A stretch of DNA of 7,416 nucleotides from UBA12567 sp964598425 (GTDB taxonomy: Bacteria > Planctomycetota > Phycisphaerae > Phycisphaerales > SM1A02): NCBI GenBank assembly GCA_964598425.1, contig CAZRBV010000065.1, forward strand, positions 1 through 7,416, written 5' to 3'. How positions within the stretch are numbered: the first letter of the stretch is position 1; each line of letters begins with the position of its first letter. Below, piece by piece: positions 1 through 6,579 of the stretch. Under the pieces are notes generated by a model, which ran no database searches, was not told the origin of the DNA, and was given only the letters and a program-made list of their open reading frames with translations. Both the position numbers and the translations under genes were made by a program.

Positions 1-968
1 CCCCGGCGGCCGCCGCCCGGCGGGGGGGGGGGGCTGGGGGGGTGGGGCTTCGGGTGTTGGCTGGGCGGCGGCGCTGCGTTTCGGGCTCGGTTGGGATTGG
101 GATTGTGTGCGGGATTGGTTGTCTGGTCTTGTTGCGGGCGATTGGCATGCAGTTGTTGTGTTGGCCACGCCAGCCAGATTCCGCATCCGATCGCGGCCAG
201 CATCAGAACGCCGATGCCGCCAGCAAGAATGCCAACCCGTCGCTGGGGATGTCCATGCGATCGGTCCGGCAGATGTGCCTGGTCATCGGTGGCTGCAACC
301 GGAAGCGCGGCATGGGCCTCATCGGCCATGTGTTCGAGGGCATCGAGTGTCAGGAGTGTGGCACCGCCAGTCGGAGCGTTCCGATTCAGCGTGGCGAGGT
401 CGAGGCCGGGCACGGCTCGCATCAGTCCCATGCCCCACTTCAGAGCGCCCGCGCGGTGCTCGGACGTCACGCGGAGCAGTTCCACCATCGCGATGTGCAA
501 CTCAGCGGAGTCTGACATCAAGATGGGGCTGATTTCAAGTCGGAGCGATCGATCCAGCAGTCTGGCCGTCGGGGATGCATCGTGGTCGTCCCGCGTGATG
601 GGATCGACATCGAGTTGAGTCCCGGTGTCGAAGGCCGTTCGATTCCAGAATGCAGGGTGGGTCAGCGATGCCGCGTCATGCCGCAGGCGGCGTACCCAGT
701 CATCTGTCGACAGGATGATTGTGCGGAATTCGAATGTTCGCCGTCCTGCCTCGTCGATCGGCCCTTGGGTACATGCTGTCACGGCGGTCCTGCCGGTGGG
801 AAGCGGTCGCCCGAGCAGCATCACGGTACCTGGTTCGAAACTGCGATCTGTTGGTTGACCGAAGTCAGTATCACGAAGGGCGGCCCGCTCCCGGTCACTG
901 ACGCCGCCCGACCACGCACGCTCTCCGTACCCCCCATCGGATCCCATGAGGTGCGTATCAAGTCTCAC
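1..968 (-). CDS. Single-pass membrane protein with proline-rich tail, possible GTPase-associated partner (3' end outside window)
   Basis: The reading frame is open without a stop from 968 to the left edge (322 codons seen), so the C-terminus is missing. The GTG at 968-966 overlaps the TGA of the upstream GTPase gene as GTGA, which favours it as a coupled start; an ATG at 947 is the alternative. Residues 1-240 are predicted cytosolic. The stretch around residues 46-95 (a VMLLGR segment, then EAGRRTFEFR, then LSTDDW) resembles, from memory, the N-terminal domain of 'GTPase-associated protein 1', which is found beside double-GTPase proteins; I cannot confirm this without a profile search. One membrane helix lies at about 245-268 after a basic QRR. 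It is followed by an Asn/Gln/Pro-rich region and then a proline and glycine run (about 284-322). The same cytosol-helix-proline tail layout occurs in the adjacent GTPase, which suggests the two act together at the membrane. Existence as a gene is well supported; function is not. Confidence 0.8.
   Translation of the reverse strand, partial: MRLDTHLMGSDGGYGERAWSGGVSDRERAALRDTDFGQPTDRSFEPGTVMLLGRPLPTGRTAVTACTQGPIDEAGRRTFEFRTIILSTDDWVRRLRHDAASLTHPAFWNRTAFDTGTQLDVDPITRDDHDASPTARLLDRSLRLEISPILMSDSAELHIAMVELLRVTSEHRAGALKWGMGLMRAVPGLDLATLNRNAPTGGATLLTLDALEHMADEAHAALPVAATDDQAHLPDRSHGHPQRRVGILAGGIGVLMLAAIGCGIWLAWPTQQLHANRPQQDQTTNPAHNPNPNRARNAAPPPSQHPKPHPPSPPPPPGGGRR
22..47. repeat. G-rich low-complexity tract
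   Basis: The plus strand has a run of 12 G (22-33), CT, 7 G (36-42), T and 4 G (44-47). It could form a G-quadruplex. It codes on the minus strand for the proline run of the truncated protein. Just to its left, 4-15 is a 12-base perfect palindrome containing GCGGCCGC. The run lies at the window edge, where homopolymer length errors are likely. Confidence 0.7.
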
Positions 969-2083
969 GGCTGACTTCCGTCCTGTGGTTTTGGCTTGGT
1001 TCGTCCAGCCTTGGGTGGAGGAGGATCATCGCCTGCGGGTGCATCGGGCGCTGTCAGCTGCGGCGGCGGCGGCGGTGATGGAATTGACTCCTCGACAGCC
1101 GGTGGTGCCGCGGGCGGCCTGATTGGAGCTTGTTCCCAGAATGTCGCGATCATTGCAACGGCCACCACAACGATCCCGAAGATGCCCATGGCGATCCAGA
1201 ATCCAATCCACTTCCGATAGGACTGCTGCGCAAGTTGCCGATCTCTCCGCGCTGCCTGGCGGATGTGTTCAACTCGCGCAGCCTCTGCGCGTTCAACGTC
1301 TACTCTTGCCATGGCGGCCCCGACGTGTTTCATGCAGTACTTCAGCGCGTCGGAGAGGCCAGCGGGTTCATGCTGTGTATTGGGAACCGGGCGGCCGATA
1401 GCATCGCTCCGCGTTCGAACGGCTGCGGTGGCGAACATCCGCATACGGCCACCATATTGAATGAGGTTGGGAATCCGTGACTCAATGAACGCCCGGGCCC
1501 CGCCAGCGGAGCGGACGAGTCCGACATGTTCATCGCACTTGGTGAGAGCAACGGCAACCGGCACCTGATCGCCGCCCGGTCCCTGTCGAAGGTAGTCGAC
1601 GGCCTTCACCATTCCGTAGTCATCATCGACAACCTCGCGGGCCGCCCCAGCGTGAACATTACCCGGATCGATGAGCAGGACGACCGCTGCGGCGTGGTCG
1701 AGGTGGTCAATGAGTTCTTCGGCCTGAGCGCCACCTCCACCGTCGACAAAGGCATGTCGAAACACTTCGCCTGGGTAGTCCAGCATCACCATGGTGGCGT
1801 TCATGCCTTGCCACGAGACTTCAACTTCGCTGCAGAGTGATCCTGCCGTCGCGGCAGGCCACTGCCCCTGGCTCAGTTGCTCGACAATCTCCATGCACAG
1901 TTCGTGCATGGCGCCCTCGGTGGCCCGCATGTGGAGGCCATCGCCAGCCCGCCACGCCTGTTCGTAGAGCCGAGCGAGGAAGACTGTTTTGCCAGCTTTC
2001 CGTCGACCGAGCATGAGGATGCGATCGCGGCGCCGCAGGGGTGCAGACTCAGAAGCGAATCGTTCGTCGTAGTCAGCGGGCAT
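965..2083 (-). CDS. Membrane-anchored P-loop GTPase (double-GTPase-like) with proline-rich tail
   Basis: A 372-residue P-loop protein. Motifs in order are: Walker A GRRKAGKT at 26-33 followed by VFLARLY; a switch II/Walker B-like LDYPGE at 101-106; VVLLIDP at 134-140; and a G4-type TKCD at 181-184, the guanine-specificity signature. The last argues for GTP over ATP. A basic, probably helical stalk (about 255-291) leads to one membrane helix (about 292-316). A proline-rich tail then contains five consecutive prolines and a second PPPP. The DYPGE and short P-loop pattern resembles the 'double-GTPase' families found in predicted bacterial conflict systems, but I assign this by pattern only. The ATG at 2083 is chosen because GGGGAG lies just upstream; an in-frame GTG at 2119 would add 12 unconvincing residues. 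It lies 56 bases after guaB and overlaps the next gene by 4 bases, so co-transcription is likely. The topology puts the GTPase domain in the cytosol and the tail outside the inner membrane. Confidence 0.88.
   Translation of the reverse strand: MPADYDERFASESAPLRRRDRILMLGRRKAGKTVFLARLYEQAWRAGDGLHMRATEGAMHELCMEIVEQLSQGQWPAATAGSLCSEVEVSWQGMNATMVMLDYPGEVFRHAFVDGGGGAQAEELIDHLDHAAAVVLLIDPGNVHAGAAREVVDDDYGMVKAVDYLRQGPGGDQVPVAVALTKCDEHVGLVRSAGGARAFIESRIPNLIQYGGRMRMFATAAVRTRSDAIGRPVPNTQHEPAGLSDALKYCMKHVGAAMARVDVERAEAARVEHIRQAARRDRQLAQQSYRKWIGFWIAMGIFGIVVVAVAMIATFWEQAPIRPPAAPPAVEESIPSPPPPPQLTAPDAPAGDDPPPPKAGRTKPKPQDGSQP
1061..1075. repeat. (CGG)5 trinucleotide repeat inside the GTPase gene
   Basis: Five perfect CGG units on the plus strand encode the PPPPP of the GTPase tail (residues 337-341). 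Length changes by slippage would stay in frame and alter only the tail. Confidence 0.75.
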
Positions 2084-2085
2084 GA

Positions 2086-2093
2086 GGCTCCCC
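2086..2093 (-). promoter_or_regulatory. Ribosome binding site of the GTPase gene
   Basis: On the minus strand GGGGAGCC precedes the ATG at 2083 with a short spacer (CTC lies between the motif and ATG). It selects this ATG over the upstream in-frame GTG at 2119. Confidence 0.55.
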
Positions 2094-2098
2094 GATCC

Positions 2099-2139
2099 GC
2101 TGGGCCGCCGGCAACACACCGGCTGTGGACACTCCCAGC
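2099..2139 (-). other. Nested inverted repeat between guaB and the GTPase gene
   Basis: Immediately after the guaB stop, a 6-base outer stem (GCTGGG with CCCAGC, 2134-2139 with 2099-2104) encloses an inner 5-base stem (GCCGG with CCGGC, 2119-2123 with 2107-2111) around a 7-base loop. There is no T-run after it, so it is not a standard intrinsic terminator. It could attenuate read-through, mark RNA processing or protect the guaB 3' end. In GC-rich DNA such pairing can also arise by chance. Confidence 0.35.
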
Positions 2140-3624
2140 CTACTCGTTCCCTTTGGGCATGGTCGTGTAATTTGGGGCTTCCTTGGTGATCTGAATATCG
2201 TGCGCGTGAGACTCAACCAGCGATGCGCCGCTGACTCTAACGAATCTGGCTCGTTGCCTGAGTGCTTCGACGCTTTCGCAGCCGCAGTATCCCATAGCCG
2301 CCCTGAGCCCACCGATCAGCTGATGCACGTAGTCACCGAGCGTTCCACGGTACGGCACACGCCCCTCAACCCCTTCTGGCACGAACTTGGTGGACTCGGT
2401 CACACCGGCCTGGCCGTATCGATCCGCTGAGCCTCGCCCCATGGCCCCGATACTGCCCATTCCCCTGTAGGTCTTGTATCTCCGGCCACCGTGCAACACG
2501 AGTTCGCCGGGGCTCTCATCAAGTCCGGCAAAGAGGGAGCCAAGCATGACAGCGCTCGCGCCGAATCCAATCGCCTTGGGAATATCACCACTCTGCCGGA
2601 TACCGCCGTCACCGATTACTGGGACACCCGATGACTGGCACGCGACGCACGCGTTGGCGATTGCCGTGAGTTGAGGGACGCCGACGCCGCTGACGATCCG
2701 CGTCGTACAGATGGAGCCGGGGCCGATGCCGACCTTGACTGCGTCAGCGCCTGCCTCGACGAGATCCTCGGCTGCTTCCCCGGTGGCGATATTCCCAGCA
2801 ATGACATCAATGTCATGGGCAGCCTTGATATCGCGAACTGACTGCAGCACGTTCTCGGAATGTCCATGGGCGGTATCGACTACGAGCACGTCCACATCCG
2901 CGGCCACGAGTGCTTCGACGCGATCCATCTGGTGTACACCGACGGCAGCGCCGACTCGCAGTCGTCCTCGCGCATCTCGGCAAGCATGCGGATGGCGTCG
3001 CACGTTTTCAATATCTCGCATGGTGACCAGCCCAGCCAGGCAGTCATGCTGGTCAACGAGAATCAGTTTCTCGATTCGGCCGCGGCTCATGAGCGACTCG
3101 GCATCAGTCAGATCAATGTCCGCAGCAGCGGTGACGAGTCGATCGCGGCCGGTCATCACATCGCCGACCCGATCCATAGCGGACTCAACGAAGTTGATAT
3201 CTCTCCTGGTCAGAATGCCTGCGATAGGGCCTCGACCGGTGCCGTCACGTGTGACCGGGAAGCCGGAAACATGGTGGGACTCCATCAGGTCAATGGCTCG
3301 CTGCACGGAATCGTCGGGGCTCAGCGTCACGGGGTCCGTGATGATTCCGTTCTGGCTTCTCTTGACGCGAGCCACCTCTGCGGCCTGAATCTCAGGCGAC
3401 AGGTTTTTATGGATGATTCCGACGCCACCCTCCTGAGCCAATGAGATCGCCAGCCGGGACTCCGTCACGGTATCCATCGGGGCTGAAATCAACGGAAGTT
3501 GCAGCGTAATCCTGCGGGTCAATCGGGTCGAGACATCGGCCTGATCCGGGGTCAGATGGCTCCGCTGCGGGACCAGCAGAACATCGTCGAACGTGATGCC
3601 TTCGGGGATCGATATACGCTCCAT
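2140..3624 (-). CDS. guaB: IMP dehydrogenase
   Basis: A 494-residue inosine-5'-monophosphate dehydrogenase, which oxidises IMP to XMP with NAD+, the committed step of GMP synthesis in the cytosol. The length is close to the ~488 of E. coli GuaB. The N-terminus carries FDDVLLVPQ (12-20) and the barrel strand with SAPMDTVTE (48-56). Two CBS domains (about 93-150 and 154-210) form the regulatory insert. VVDTAHGH (248-255) supplies the NAD-contacting Asp250. The catalytic loop GPGSICTTRI (301-310) carries nucleophile Cys306. GDGGIR (338-343) binds the IMP phosphate. The mobile flap carries YRGMGS and RYGQ (402-405), with the conserved Arg-Tyr. All active-site elements are present. The ATG at 3624 is chosen because the family-conserved N-terminus begins there; the open frame continues upstream to 3765 without conserved sequence. 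No Shine-Dalgarno is visible, and a promoter sits directly against the ATG. No guaA follows; a GTPase gene does. Confidence 0.97.
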   Translation of the reverse strand: MERISIPEGITFDDVLLVPQRSHLTPDQADVSTRLTRRITLQLPLISAPMDTVTESRLAISLAQEGGVGIIHKNLSPEIQAAEVARVKRSQNGIITDPVTLSPDDSVQRAIDLMESHHVSGFPVTRDGTGRGPIAGILTRRDINFVESAMDRVGDVMTGRDRLVTAAADIDLTDAESLMSRGRIEKLILVDQHDCLAGLVTMRDIENVRRHPHACRDARGRLRVGAAVGVHQMDRVEALVAADVDVLVVDTAHGHSENVLQSVRDIKAAHDIDVIAGNIATGEAAEDLVEAGADAVKVGIGPGSICTTRIVSGVGVPQLTAIANACVACQSSGVPVIGDGGIRQSGDIPKAIGFGASAVMLGSLFAGLDESPGELVLHGGRRYKTYRGMGSIGAMGRGSADRYGQAGVTESTKFVPEGVEGRVPYRGTLGDYVHQLIGGLRAAMGYCGCESVEALRQRARFVRVSGASLVESHAHDIQITKEAPNYTTMPKGNE

Positions 3625-3630
3625 CTGAGG

Positions 3631-3659
3631 ATGATCAGCGACTGGGGCATGGGTGTCAA
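3631..3659 (-). promoter_or_regulatory. guaB promoter, apparently leaderless
   Basis: On the minus strand a perfect TTGACA (3659-3654) is followed by exactly 17 bases and then GATCAT (3636-3631, four of six matches to TATAAT). Six bases (CCTCAG) separate this -10 from the A of the guaB ATG at 3624. The predicted +1 is therefore the start codon itself or within a base or two of it, which fits the lack of any Shine-Dalgarno. Confidence 0.55.
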
Positions 3660-3685
3660 GGTCTCCCGCTCCAAAGTGCGTCCTG

Positions 3686-3694
3686 TGGTACGAT
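3686..3694 (+). promoter_or_regulatory. pilT: Candidate extended -10 promoter for pilT
   Basis: TGGTACGAT contains a TGn extension followed by TACGAT (four of six matches to TATAAT). No good -35 hexamer lies 16-18 bases upstream, so this is a weak candidate. It would start transcription near 3701 and give a leader of about 57 bases before the GTG at 3758. Confidence 0.3.
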
Positions 3695-3715
3695 CGCCGC
3701 TTCCAGATGTCCATG

Positions 3716-3743
3716 CGAGCCCTGCTGTGAGGGGGCCCGCTCG
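3716..3743 (+). other. pilT: Leader hairpin abutting the pilT ribosome binding site
   Basis: CGAGC (3716-3720) can pair with GCTCG (3739-3743), and CCT (3721-3723) continues with AGG (3730-3732) around loop GCTGTG, leaving GGGCCC (3733-3738) as a bulge. The 3' arm ends exactly where AAGGAG begins, so the fold could affect ribosome access. Pairing was judged by eye only. Confidence 0.3.
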
Positions 3744-3749
3744 AAGGAG
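3743..3749 (+). promoter_or_regulatory. pilT: Ribosome binding site of pilT
   Basis: GAAGGAG ends 8 bases before the GTG at 3758. The earlier in-frame GTG at 3749 overlaps the motif, so the 3758 start is preferred. Confidence 0.75.
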
Positions 3750-3757
3750 TGACCACC

Positions 3758-4894
3758 GTGTCCAATTCGCTTCCGGACGCTCGACTCGTCCATCACGCCA
3801 AGGGCACGACGCCCGGCACTGGCGAGACGCAGTTCCGCAAGTTTCTCAAGGCGTGCATCACGTACGCGGCGTCCGACCTGCACATCAAGGCTGACGGGCC
3901 ACCTCGGATCCGCGTTCGCGGCGAGCTCCGGCCGCTGGACACGTCCCACGTCACGCATGACGAAACGCATCAGATCGCCAAAGACGTGCTGGATGAGTAT
4001 CAGTATGAGATCTTCGCGACCCACGGCCAGATGGACATCGCGTACGACTACGACGATGACCATCGGTTCAGGGTCAACATCTTTATGAGCCGGGGCAAGG
4101 TGTCTTATGCCTGCCGGCTCATCACATCCGAGATCAAGCGTTTTGACGATCTGCATGTGCCGGACCTGCTCGGCGAAGTCGCCCTGGCTGCAAACGGGCT
4201 GATTCTGTTCGCCGGGGTCACGGGCAGTGGCAAGAGTACTTCCATCGCTGCCATGCTTCAGCATGTCAACGAACGGCGGCGATGCCACATTGTGACGATT
4301 GAAGATCCGATTGAGTACATCTTCACGGAAGCCAAGGCAACCATCAATCAGCGTGAGGTCGGCATCGACTGCCTGAGCTTCAACGAAGCGCTGCGGGCGC
4401 TCGTGCGAGAAGATCCTGACGTCGTGCTGGTGGGCGAGATGCGTGACAAGGAGACGTTTGAGGCTGCGATTCGAGCGGCCGAAACAGGACACGTTGTGTT
4501 CGGGACGATCCATGCATCATCTGCCTGGCAGACCTTTGGACGCATCTACGACCTCTTCGAGGAGGGCGAGGTGCCTCAGATCCGCAAGCTGCTGGCCTTC
4601 AATATGCGGGCCATCATCTACCAGAAGCTGCTCAAGACCCTCCATCCGGACACGACGCCTCGAATCCCGGCACTCGAAATCCTGCTGGGCACCCCATCGG
4701 TCCAGAAGTACATTCTGGAGGGACGCGAGGGCGAGCTTCTCGACATCATCAAGCAGAGCCACGAAGAGGGCATGGTCGACTTCACCAGCGCGTTGGTGCG
4801 TCTTGTCGAAGACGAGTGGATCCATCATCGAGTAGCCATGGATGCCACGCCCAAGCCCGAGGAACTCAAGATGCGACTCAAGGGTATTACCTGA
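3758..4894 (+). CDS. pilT: Type IV pilus retraction ATPase PilT
   Basis: A 378-residue hexameric motor ATPase of the PilT branch of the secretion ATPases, acting at the cytosolic face of the inner membrane to depolymerise pilin and retract type IV pili. The N-terminal domain begins with the PilT-typical segment containing ASDLHIK (about 38-44) and PPRIRVRGEL. The core has Walker A GVTGSGKST (153-161), the Asp box TIEDPIEY (180-187), Walker B DVVLVGEMRD (221-230) with the catalytic Glu, then AIRAAETGH (237-245) and the His box FGTIHA. The C-terminal part has MRAIIYQKLL, then PALEILLGTPSVQKYI, and a GMVDFTSAL segment, as in PilT. There is no tetracysteine zinc motif, which separates it from PilB/GspE. 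Length is close to usual PilT (~345-380). The first gene of a rightward operon, it is divergent from guaB and ends 4 bases before the next start. The next gene looks like a catalytically dead relative. No pilin, PilC or active PilB is present here, so the exact machine served is not shown. Confidence 0.95.
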   Translation: MSNSLPDARLVHHAKGTTPGTGETQFRKFLKACITYAASDLHIKADGPPRIRVRGELRPLDTSHVTHDETHQIAKDVLDEYQYEIFATHGQMDIAYDYDDDHRFRVNIFMSRGKVSYACRLITSEIKRFDDLHVPDLLGEVALAANGLILFAGVTGSGKSTSIAAMLQHVNERRRCHIVTIEDPIEYIFTEAKATINQREVGIDCLSFNEALRALVREDPDVVLVGEMRDKETFEAAIRAAETGHVVFGTIHASSAWQTFGRIYDLFEEGEVPQIRKLLAFNMRAIIYQKLLKTLHPDTTPRIPALEILLGTPSVQKYILEGREGELLDIIKQSHEEGMVDFTSALVRLVEDEWIHHRVAMDATPKPEELKMRLKGIT

Positions 4895-4898
4895 ACAC

Positions 4899-6560
4899 AT
4901 GACACCCACCACGACCGAACTTGCGCAGACCGCTGTCTTTCTTCTGAGCCCATGGAAACCCATGCTGATCTGGGGGACATTTCTTGCATGGGCATGGCTG
5001 GTTGGCAGCCGAATCGATCCCGATGCCCGGAACCTCCGGCTTGATCCCGTCCGATGGAATCTCATCAACATCGGGGCAGCCATTGTCGGTTTCGGGGTGA
5101 TGCTGTTTGCCGGCATCTTCTACATTTCCTGGGTAGCTGGCACAGCCGTGCTGCTGGCGCCGATTCTCGTGTACTGGAAGACTCGCAACAAGGCAGTCCC
5201 CGAATCCCGCCAGTTCAAGTTGTTCCAGAAGGGCACCTCTGGCCCGCAGGCCAAGAAGCGTCGCAAACGAGGCAAAGCCAAAGACGCCACCCTGGTGTTT
5301 CACGGAGCTGACGGCGAATTCCCGGTTCCAGAGGACGAGGATCCTCAGCTGGACACCTACCTGCAATTGGATGGCATTCTGAATCCAGCCGTGCTCAAAG
5401 GCAGCACCCGTGTCGATCTTGCGCTCGGCAGCAGCGGGCTCGCGTCGGCATTCACGGTTCACTCTGTGCGGGAAACTCAGGAGCCGATGCCTGCCAGCGA
5501 TGGCGCCAACATTGTCAACATGATCAAGCAGATCGCGGGCATGGACCTGGCCGAAACGCGAAAGACGCAGTACGGCAGTTTCACGATGGTGACCCCGACG
5601 AATCGTCACAAGGTGACTGTGACGGTGACCGGCTCATCCAAGGGCCAGTTTGTCCGCCTTGACATCGATGAAGCCGACCGCATCGTCATGCCTATCGAAA
5701 TGCTGGGACTGCAGCCGAGGCAGCGTGAACGCCTGAATGCATTCCTTGATCCTCAAAACCGCCACGGCATCATTCTCATCACGGCCCCAAAGGGGCAGGG
5801 ACTGTCCACGACCGCAATTTCCCTGCTACAGCAGCATGATGCATACACAAGCAATCTGAAGATTCTGGAGCGGCGAACGCTCAAGCAACTGGAGGGTGTC
5901 GACCACGTCCAGTGGGATCCCTCCAATCCGAACCTCGACTTTGCAACCAGTCTGCAATCGATCCTGCGACGGGATCCTGATGTCGTGCTGACCGAAGCCC
6001 TTGATGCCGACACCGTGCAGACGGCATGCAAAGCGGGGCGCGACGGGGCCCTGCAATACATGGTGTTCAATGCCGACAGCACGGCGGCGGCAATCAGAGC
6101 ATGGTGCCAGCTGGCAGGCGATGTTGAACTTGCGACCAAGCCGCTGCGAGCCGTCGTATGCCAGCGTCTGGTTCGTGTGTTGTGCCCGGATTGCCGGCAG
6201 CCATATACCCCTGCGGACCCCGCCAAGTTGGGATTCCCGGAGGGCACCACCCTGTACAAAGCCAGCGGACAGGTACAGGTCAAGAACAGAGTCGAGGACT
6301 GCCCCTCGTGCCATGGGACGGGGTACTCGGGCGTCACGGCACTCTTTGAGGTCTTCCCGGTTGACGAAGAGTGCCGCCAGGTCCTCACATCAGGTGACTT
6401 GAAGGCTGCGATGGTGCACGCTCGCAGAAACAAGATGCTGTTGCTGCAGGAAGTTGGTCTCCAGCGAGCAGCATCGGGGATCACATCGGTGGAAGAGGTT
6501 TCACGAGTACTCGGTGGTGGTGGCCGCAGCCGATCCGCGTCGCAGGCTGCCAGGGCGTAG
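4899..6560 (+). CDS. Membrane-anchored, catalytically degenerate GspE/PilB-type ATPase
   Basis: A 553-residue protein with the GspE/PilB fold. The N-terminus is unusual for the family: two or three hydrophobic segments (about 19-38, 54-75, 77-93) and then a basic linker (KKRRKRGKAK, 119-128). From about 203 the sequence follows the GspE N2 domain (IKQIAGMDLAETR, then YGSF). At the P-loop position it has APKGQGLST (296-304): Leu302 replaces the Walker A lysine. The Asp box is replaced by ILERRTLKQ, Walker B DPDVVLTEALD (359-369) lacks the usual GEMRD, and the AAETGH and HT motifs become CKAGRDG and FNADS. The zinc-type tetracysteine is kept (CPDC 429-432, CPSC 468-471) with the following GTGYSGVTALFEVF, a PilB/GspE hallmark. 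ATP hydrolysis is therefore unlikely, while the fold and zinc module are conserved. The ATG at 4899 lies 4 bases after pilT with no good Shine-Dalgarno, suggesting coupling. A role as membrane docking partner or regulator of PilT is inference. Confidence 0.9.
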   Translation: MTPTTTELAQTAVFLLSPWKPMLIWGTFLAWAWLVGSRIDPDARNLRLDPVRWNLINIGAAIVGFGVMLFAGIFYISWVAGTAVLLAPILVYWKTRNKAVPESRQFKLFQKGTSGPQAKKRRKRGKAKDATLVFHGADGEFPVPEDEDPQLDTYLQLDGILNPAVLKGSTRVDLALGSSGLASAFTVHSVRETQEPMPASDGANIVNMIKQIAGMDLAETRKTQYGSFTMVTPTNRHKVTVTVTGSSKGQFVRLDIDEADRIVMPIEMLGLQPRQRERLNAFLDPQNRHGIILITAPKGQGLSTTAISLLQQHDAYTSNLKILERRTLKQLEGVDHVQWDPSNPNLDFATSLQSILRRDPDVVLTEALDADTVQTACKAGRDGALQYMVFNADSTAAAIRAWCQLAGDVELATKPLRAVVCQRLVRVLCPDCRQPYTPADPAKLGFPEGTTLYKASGQVQVKNRVEDCPSCHGTGYSGVTALFEVFPVDEECRQVLTSGDLKAAMVHARRNKMLLLQEVGLQRAASGITSVEEVSRVLGGGGRSRSASQAARA

Positions 6561-6564
6561 ACCT

Positions 6565-6572
6565 GAAGGAGG
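6565..6572 (+). promoter_or_regulatory. Ribosome binding site of the CvpA-like gene
   Basis: GAAGGAGG lies 7 bases before the GTG at 6580. It favours that GTG over the ATG at 6586, which would be 13 bases away. Confidence 0.75.
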
Positions 6573-6579
6573 CACTGCC

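Noticed and set aside
42..618. Overlapping plus-strand open frames (141-175 codons) at the left edge
   Set aside because: They lie opposite the minus-strand frame that is open for the full 1-968 and are low in recognisable protein character (Arg/Ser/Cys-rich); they are antisense shadows.
2711..3444. Long plus-strand frames (225 and 194 codons) across guaB
   Set aside because: The opposite strand encodes an unmistakable IMP dehydrogenase; the plus frames are Ser/Arg/Thr-rich antisense shadows typical of GC-rich DNA.
3625..3765. Upstream extension of guaB by 47 residues
   Set aside because: The extension contains the likely promoter and matches nothing conserved in IMP dehydrogenases, whose N-terminus fits the ATG at 3624.
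3656..4513. 285-codon minus-strand frame opposite pilT
   Set aside because: PilT motifs are intact on the plus strand throughout; the minus frame has no family features.
4842..4898. Upstream start of the pseudo-ATPase gene inside pilT (57-base overlap)
   Set aside because: The extra residues are Arg/Pro/Ser-rich with no conserved pattern, and the ATG at 4899 gives a normal 4-base spacing after pilT.
4887..6484. Minus-strand frames of 240 and 243 codons opposite the pseudo-ATPase gene
   Set aside because: The plus-strand protein has membrane segments, a GspE-like fold pattern and a conserved tetracysteine; the minus frames show none of these.
6561..6579. Terminator or promoter between the pseudo-ATPase and CvpA-like genes
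   Set aside because: Only 19 bases are present and they hold just a ribosome binding site; no hairpin with a T-run is visible.
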